Part shown: in pieces, positions 5,439 through 8,949 of the stretch | Layout: each line of letters opens with the position of its first letter | Numbering within the stretch: the first letter of the stretch is position 1 | Assembly: GCA_009700405.1 (NCBI GenBank) | Contig: WLMD01000064.1 | Location: 1-8,949, forward strand | Reading direction: 5' to 3' | DNA: 8,949 nucleotides | Source of the DNA: Actinomycetota bacterium | Lineage (GTDB): Bacteria; Actinomycetota; Actinomycetes; Nanopelagicales; Nanopelagicaceae | The notes under the pieces: generated by a model | Database searches by the model: none | What the model was told of the DNA's origin: nothing | What the model saw: the letters and a program-made list of their open reading frames with translations, nothing else | Position numbers and translations under genes: made by a program

Positions 5439-6353
5439 ATGTCAAAGGGCAAGAGCAAGGCTCACGGCGGCATTACTAGTCGATGGGGTGGTTTCTTCTT
5501 CGTCCTTCCTTCAATCATCGCAGTAGCAATTTTCGTTTACGGCATGATCGCATGGACGCTTAATATTTCTCTTTCGAATAAGAATTCTTCTGCAGTTCAC
5601 AATCCTAAATTTGTTGGAATAGCAAACTTCACCGGCTTAATTCATGATGAGCGCTTTACGCATGCATTTGGAAACCTCATCAAGTTCACTGTTGTATTTA
5701 TCGCTGGTACTTTAATTTCCGGCTTCATCATGGCTCTTCTTCTAGAAAAGGGAATAAAAGGAGAAGGCGTTTTCCGCTCTGTTTATCTCTACCCAATGGC
5801 AATTTCTTTCATCGCAATGGGTACCGTGTGGAACTGGCTTATGAACTCCACTCACGGAGAAGGCGCTGCAGGAATCAACTTAATCCTTGCCAAACTCCAT
5901 TTGAGTTTCTTGCAAAGTGATTGGTATGTCTCGCCTAAATCTTCAATGTATGCGATGGCACTGCCGGCAATCTGGCAGATGAGTGGTTATGTGCTTGCTC
6001 TCTTCCTTGCTGGCTTTCGAGGCATACCTGATGATCTTCGCGAAGCTGCTCGAGTCGATGGTGCCAGCGAGGCAAAGATTTATCGGTACGTTCTTTTTCC
6101 ACAACTCAGCCCAACTTTCTTGACGGTCCTTATTATCTTGGGACATATATCGATGAAAGTTTTCGATCTCATCATTGGAATTTCGGGAAAAACTTACATC
6201 ACCGATGTTCTCGCTGTTTATATGTGGCAAGTAACATTCGACTTTACTAACTATGCAAAGGGCGCAGCAATCGCCATGGTCATTCTTCTTATGGTGGCAA
6301 TCGTTGTCATTCCATATCTGCGCTATGTCAACAAGAGTGAGGAGTACAACTAA
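5439..6353 (+). CDS. Sugar ABC transporter permease 1 (MalF-type)
   Basis: Inner-membrane permease half of the importer, 304 residues with about six hydrophobic segments (near 18-42, 80-102, 112-134, 168-192, 222-246 and 274-295). The cytoplasmic EAA loop that docks the ATPase is clear: EAARVDGASEAKIYRYVLFP (202-221). The N-terminus is short and basic, and the large extra periplasmic domain of enterobacterial MalF is absent, as is usual in CUT1 systems of this type. It pairs with the permease that follows, whose ATG overlaps its stop (TAATG). Transport specificity is set mostly by the binding protein, so the family name says 'carbohydrate' and the context says sugar acid. Confidence 0.94.
   Translation: MSKGKSKAHGGITSRWGGFFFVLPSIIAVAIFVYGMIAWTLNISLSNKNSSAVHNPKFVGIANFTGLIHDERFTHAFGNLIKFTVVFIAGTLISGFIMALLLEKGIKGEGVFRSVYLYPMAISFIAMGTVWNWLMNSTHGEGAAGINLILAKLHLSFLQSDWYVSPKSSMYAMALPAIWQMSGYVLALFLAGFRGIPDDLREAARVDGASEAKIYRYVLFPQLSPTFLTVLIILGHISMKVFDLIIGISGKTYITDVLAVYMWQVTFDFTNYAKGAAIAMVILLMVAIVVIPYLRYVNKSEEYN
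6339..6344 (+). promoter_or_regulatory. Ribosome-binding site of the second permease gene
   Basis: GAGGAG inside the last codons of permease 1, 8 bases before the ATG at 6353. It supports the start that overlaps the preceding stop and suggests balanced, coupled synthesis of the two permease halves. Confidence 0.75.
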
Positions 6354-7246
6354 TGAGCTCCGACATCGTTGATCGCATTACAGCACATGTTCCATCACAT
6401 GGTGGCAGTAACAAGAAACTCACTGGCGTAGCGCAATTCTGGTTGGTCTTCCGCTATATCTCGCTCTTCATAATCTTGGCGATGATTATTCTGCCGATTT
6501 ATGTTTTGGTTATTAACTCATTCAAGGGACCAACCGTTTATCTTCCTGATGCTTTGAATTTACCCAAGCATTGGACTCTTTCAACCTGGCCAGAAGCTTG
6601 GGCAGCGCTAGGTGTGCCGATGATGCGCACACTCTTCTTCGTCGTGCAGTCATCGATTATTTCAGCAATTATTGGTTCGATTAATGGATATGTTCTCGCT
6701 AAGTGGCGCTTCCGTGGATCCAAGATGGTTTTCACACTCTTCTTGTTTGGAATGTTCATCCCATATCAAGCCATCATGATTCCTTTGGTTCAATTCAACA
6801 GAGCGGTAGGACTTACGGGTTCGATTTACGTTCTTGTTTTAGCGCATGTTGTTTACGGTATCCCAATTTGTACTTTAATTTTCCGTAACTATTACGCTGC
6901 AATCCCAGATGAAATCATTGAAGCAGGTCGTGTTGATGGAGCATCAATGGTTCGAATTTATCGTTCCATCATGTTGCCTCTCTCCATTCCAGGTTTTGTT
7001 GTCGTGCTTATTTGGCAATTTACATCAGCTTGGAATGACTTCCTCTTCGCAATTTTCCTCACCGGTGGTTCACCAAGCCTGGCGGTTGCCACGACAGCGC
7101 TTAATTTCATTACCGGAGGCATGCAGATTAACTATGGGGTCAATATGACTGCTTCCTTTATGGCCTCTATCCCGACTCTTTTGGTTTACATGTTCCTAGG
7201 GCGTTATTTCTTGCGAGGACTACTCAGCGGGTCGTTGAAGGGCTAG
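6353..7246 (+). CDS. Sugar ABC transporter permease 2 (MalG-type)
   Basis: This second membrane subunit has 297 residues. A polar N-terminus of about 30 residues is followed by roughly six membrane segments (near 34-56, 92-114, 125-147, 156-177, 208-230 and 266-287). The EAA loop reads EAGRVDGASMVRIYRSIMLP (190-209), and the C-terminus ends LLSGSLKG, like many MalG-type proteins. The start shares one base with the stop of permease 1 and has a good GAGGAG site. No ATP-binding subunit follows, so the importer presumably borrows a shared MsiK-like ATPase encoded elsewhere, as is usual for CUT1 systems in actinobacteria. Confidence 0.95.
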   Translation: MSSDIVDRITAHVPSHGGSNKKLTGVAQFWLVFRYISLFIILAMIILPIYVLVINSFKGPTVYLPDALNLPKHWTLSTWPEAWAALGVPMMRTLFFVVQSSIISAIIGSINGYVLAKWRFRGSKMVFTLFLFGMFIPYQAIMIPLVQFNRAVGLTGSIYVLVLAHVVYGIPICTLIFRNYYAAIPDEIIEAGRVDGASMVRIYRSIMLPLSIPGFVVVLIWQFTSAWNDFLFAIFLTGGSPSLAVATTALNFITGGMQINYGVNMTASFMASIPTLLVYMFLGRYFLRGLLSGSLKG

Positions 7247-7257
7247 TCTTTGAGCCT

Positions 7258-8133
7258 ATGAAAGCTCAACTCTTCGATGATCGCCGCAACGTATTAGGGG
7301 AAGGCCCGACCGCAATTGGGCCAAAAAATGAACTTATTACTTGGGTAGATCTTTATGGCAAGAAGGTGCGCTCACGTCACATGGCATCTGGGGCAACGAC
7401 CGAATACGACACCGCTGAAGATGTTGGCTTTGCGATTCCTCGAGTTAATGGTGGTGAAATCCTAGGTACTGCCAATGGACCTCTTCTTAGAGATGCAGAT
7501 GGAACTTTGCACGGCATGCCTACTCGTGAAGACGCAGATGGATATAAACAACAGCAAGTTGTCCGTTGGAATGATGCAAAAGTTTCTCCTAGTGGCGACT
7601 TGTTCCTAGGGACCATGGCATATGACTTTAAGACAAATGCTGGTGCGTTCTACCAAATGCGTGGCGATGGTAAACACATGCGTCGCTTATTCGGAGATGT
7701 AACAATCAGCAACGGTCTTGATTGGACGGTTGATGGCAAGACTATGTTTTATATTGATACTCCACTCAATCGTGTAGATATTTTCGATGTCGAAGAACGA
7801 GATATTAAGAATCGACGAACTTTGGTAACTTTCCCAGAGAGTATGGGATCACCCGATGGCATGTGCGCTGATGCAAATGGAAATATCTGGGTTGCTTTCT
7901 GGATGGGATCTGCAGTTCGTTGTTTTGATGGCAAGAGCGGCCAACTCTTAGAGGAGATTTCTTGCCCGGCGCCTCGCATTACTTCCTGTGCTTTTGCTGG
8001 AGAGAATTTAGATCAATTAATAATTACAAGTGCAAGTGAAAATACTGACCTTGACGTCCATCCAGAGGCAGGGTTTATTTTTATCGCCTCACCTGGCGTC
8101 CAAGGACAAAAGACGACACTCTTCAACGCATAA
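7258..8133 (+). CDS. SMP-30/gluconolactonase-family sugar-acid lactonase
   Basis: The protein has 291 residues and fits the six-bladed propeller lactonase family, which hydrolyses aldonolactones or uronolactones with a divalent metal. Metal and substrate residues can be placed by pattern: Glu15 in LGEGP, Arg103 and Asn105 in RWNDAKVSPSGDLFLGTM (103-120), Asn152 in ISNGLDW, and the catalytic-base Asp200 in GSPDGMCADANGNIW (197-211). No signal peptide is seen, so it acts in the cytoplasm. It starts 11 bases after permease 2; a GAAGGG in the end of that gene lies about 15 bases from the ATG, and a closer GAG may help. Its stop overlaps the kinase start. Next to a transporter and uronate enzymes it may open a lactone of the imported acid. 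The exact lactone cannot be read from the sequence. Confidence 0.88.
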   Translation: MKAQLFDDRRNVLGEGPTAIGPKNELITWVDLYGKKVRSRHMASGATTEYDTAEDVGFAIPRVNGGEILGTANGPLLRDADGTLHGMPTREDADGYKQQQVVRWNDAKVSPSGDLFLGTMAYDFKTNAGAFYQMRGDGKHMRRLFGDVTISNGLDWTVDGKTMFYIDTPLNRVDIFDVEERDIKNRRTLVTFPESMGSPDGMCADANGNIWVAFWMGSAVRCFDGKSGQLLEEISCPAPRITSCAFAGENLDQLIITSASENTDLDVHPEAGFIFIASPGVQGQKTTLFNA

Positions 8134-8949
8134 TGCCTGACCTTTACACCTTTGGTGAGGCAATGGCGCTCTTTCTTGCCTCGGATACAGATGATGTAGT
8201 CACTGCAAAGAGTTTTTCCAGAAGCACCGCTGGAGCCGAAGGAAATGTTGCGGTCGGAGTAAGTCGCTTGGGATTGAATGCGCATTTTTATACGCACTTT
8301 GGCAATGACGAACTCGGTACTGCAATATTGAATGATTTTGTAGCCGAAGGTGTAGATGTTTCAGCGGTCAAGCGCGTCCCAGAATTTACCGGCACCATGA
8401 TTCGCAATCCCGGAACATCACGAGCAGTAGAAGCAACATATTTGCGCAAGGGCGCAGCCGCTTCAACAATTACGCGTAATGATATTGATTTAGAAGTTAT
8501 TAAGAAATCTCGGTGGGTACATGCCACTGGAATAACATGTGCAATTTCTGATTCTGCTGCAGGGGCCGTTGAGCATGCGCTGCAAGCAGCACGGCAGAAT
8601 AATATTTCTGCGAGTTTTGACCTCAATATACGTCGAAAATTATGGAGTGTAGAGAAAGCCAGAAGTGTTTTAGAACCCCTTGCCCACGATGTTGAGCTCT
8701 TGATTGGCGGGCAAGACGAGTACGAAGTTGTTTTTGGAGAGTCAGATCCAAGGAAAGCGATAGAAGTCGCTCATGGCCGCGGATGTTCAATTGTGATCAT
8801 GACAAACGCGGATCAACCGATTCGATTTTCAATAAATGGAAATTACTCAGAAGTTACGCCTCCAAAAATTACAGCAGTAGACCCAGTGGGCTCGGGAGAT
8901 GCATTTACTGGAGGAGTGATCGCTGGACTGCTCAGTGGCTTGCCAGCAA
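8133..8949 (+). CDS. kdgK: 2-keto-3-deoxygluconate kinase (PfkB family), C-terminus beyond the right edge
   Basis: Predicted cytoplasmic kinase that phosphorylates 2-keto-3-deoxygluconate to KDPG, the step after mannonate dehydratase in hexuronate breakdown. 272 residues are present of an expected 310-340. The PfkB N-terminal signature is seen in TAGAEGNVAVGVSRLG (32-47), and the ATP/catalytic signature in DPVGSGDAFTGG (250-261), with catalytic Asp256. YLRKGAAAS and SFDLNIRRKLW are typical of KDG kinases as opposed to ribokinases or fructokinases. GGQDEYEVVFG holds a Gly where the common 'N-x-x-E' motif has Asn. The start ATG shares one base with the lactonase stop (TAATG), with no clear ribosome-binding site, which suggests coupling. 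A related sugar kinase remains possible, but the neighbours support KdgK. Confidence 0.88.
   Translation, partial: MPDLYTFGEAMALFLASDTDDVVTAKSFSRSTAGAEGNVAVGVSRLGLNAHFYTHFGNDELGTAILNDFVAEGVDVSAVKRVPEFTGTMIRNPGTSRAVEATYLRKGAAASTITRNDIDLEVIKKSRWVHATGITCAISDSAAGAVEHALQAARQNNISASFDLNIRRKLWSVEKARSVLEPLAHDVELLIGGQDEYEVVFGESDPRKAIEVAHGRGCSIVIMTNADQPIRFSINGNYSEVTPPKITAVDPVGSGDAFTGGVIAGLLSGLPA

Noticed and set aside
8288..8626. Minus-strand 112-residue frame inside kdgK
   Set aside because: It is a shadow of the kinase, whose PfkB motifs fix the true frame.

Overview
The window carries two divergently transcribed operons around a 233-base control region (3748-3980). Together they look like a locus for uptake and breakdown of a sugar acid, most likely a hexuronate (glucuronate or galacturonate) or a derivative. 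The DNA appears slightly below 50% GC by eye (not computed). The solute-binding lipoprotein is Ala-rich with an actinobacterial-looking signal peptide, the uronate isomerase has the 'SPHGHVDA' form I associate with actinobacteria, the genes are tightly packed, and no transport ATPase lies beside the permeases. I infer a compact, low-GC actinobacterium, possibly of the freshwater Nanopelagicales type. That placement is a guess from style, not from a marker gene.

Minus strand, reading right to left: an RraA-like pyruvate aldolase/lyase-fold protein (3747-3097), an alpha/beta-hydrolase with an intact Ser-Asp-His set (3086-2043), uronate isomerase UxaC (2050-680), and the first 226 residues of a mannitol-dehydrogenase-family hexuronate reductase, UxuB-like (680 to beyond position 1). 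Gaps are 10 bases, then an 8-base overlap, then a one-base TAATG overlap, so this is one operon that continues off the left edge.

Plus strand: a sugar-binding lipoprotein (3981-5261), two MalF/MalG-type permeases (5439-6353 and 6353-7246), an SMP-30-type lactonase (7258-8133), and a PfkB-family 2-keto-3-deoxygluconate kinase (8133 to beyond 8949). Between the binding-protein gene and the first permease are a 12-base tandem repeat and a long GAAA-loop hairpin, a plausible device for making more binding protein than permease.

Proposed working model (inference): the ABC transporter brings in an esterified, lactonised or free sugar acid; the hydrolase and lactonase trim it; UxaC isomerises the uronate; UxuB reduces fructuronate to mannonate; a mannonate dehydratase (not in the window) gives 2-keto-3-deoxygluconate; KdgK phosphorylates it; and an aldolase, perhaps the RraA-like protein, cleaves the product. 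The control region holds a perfect inverted repeat matching the FadR/GntR-type operator pattern (UxuR and ExuR belong to that regulator group), a second inverted repeat, a palindrome across the first codons of the RraA-like gene, and five exact copies of a 9-base repeat. I saw no RNA genes, insertion sequences, phage genes or CRISPR arrays.
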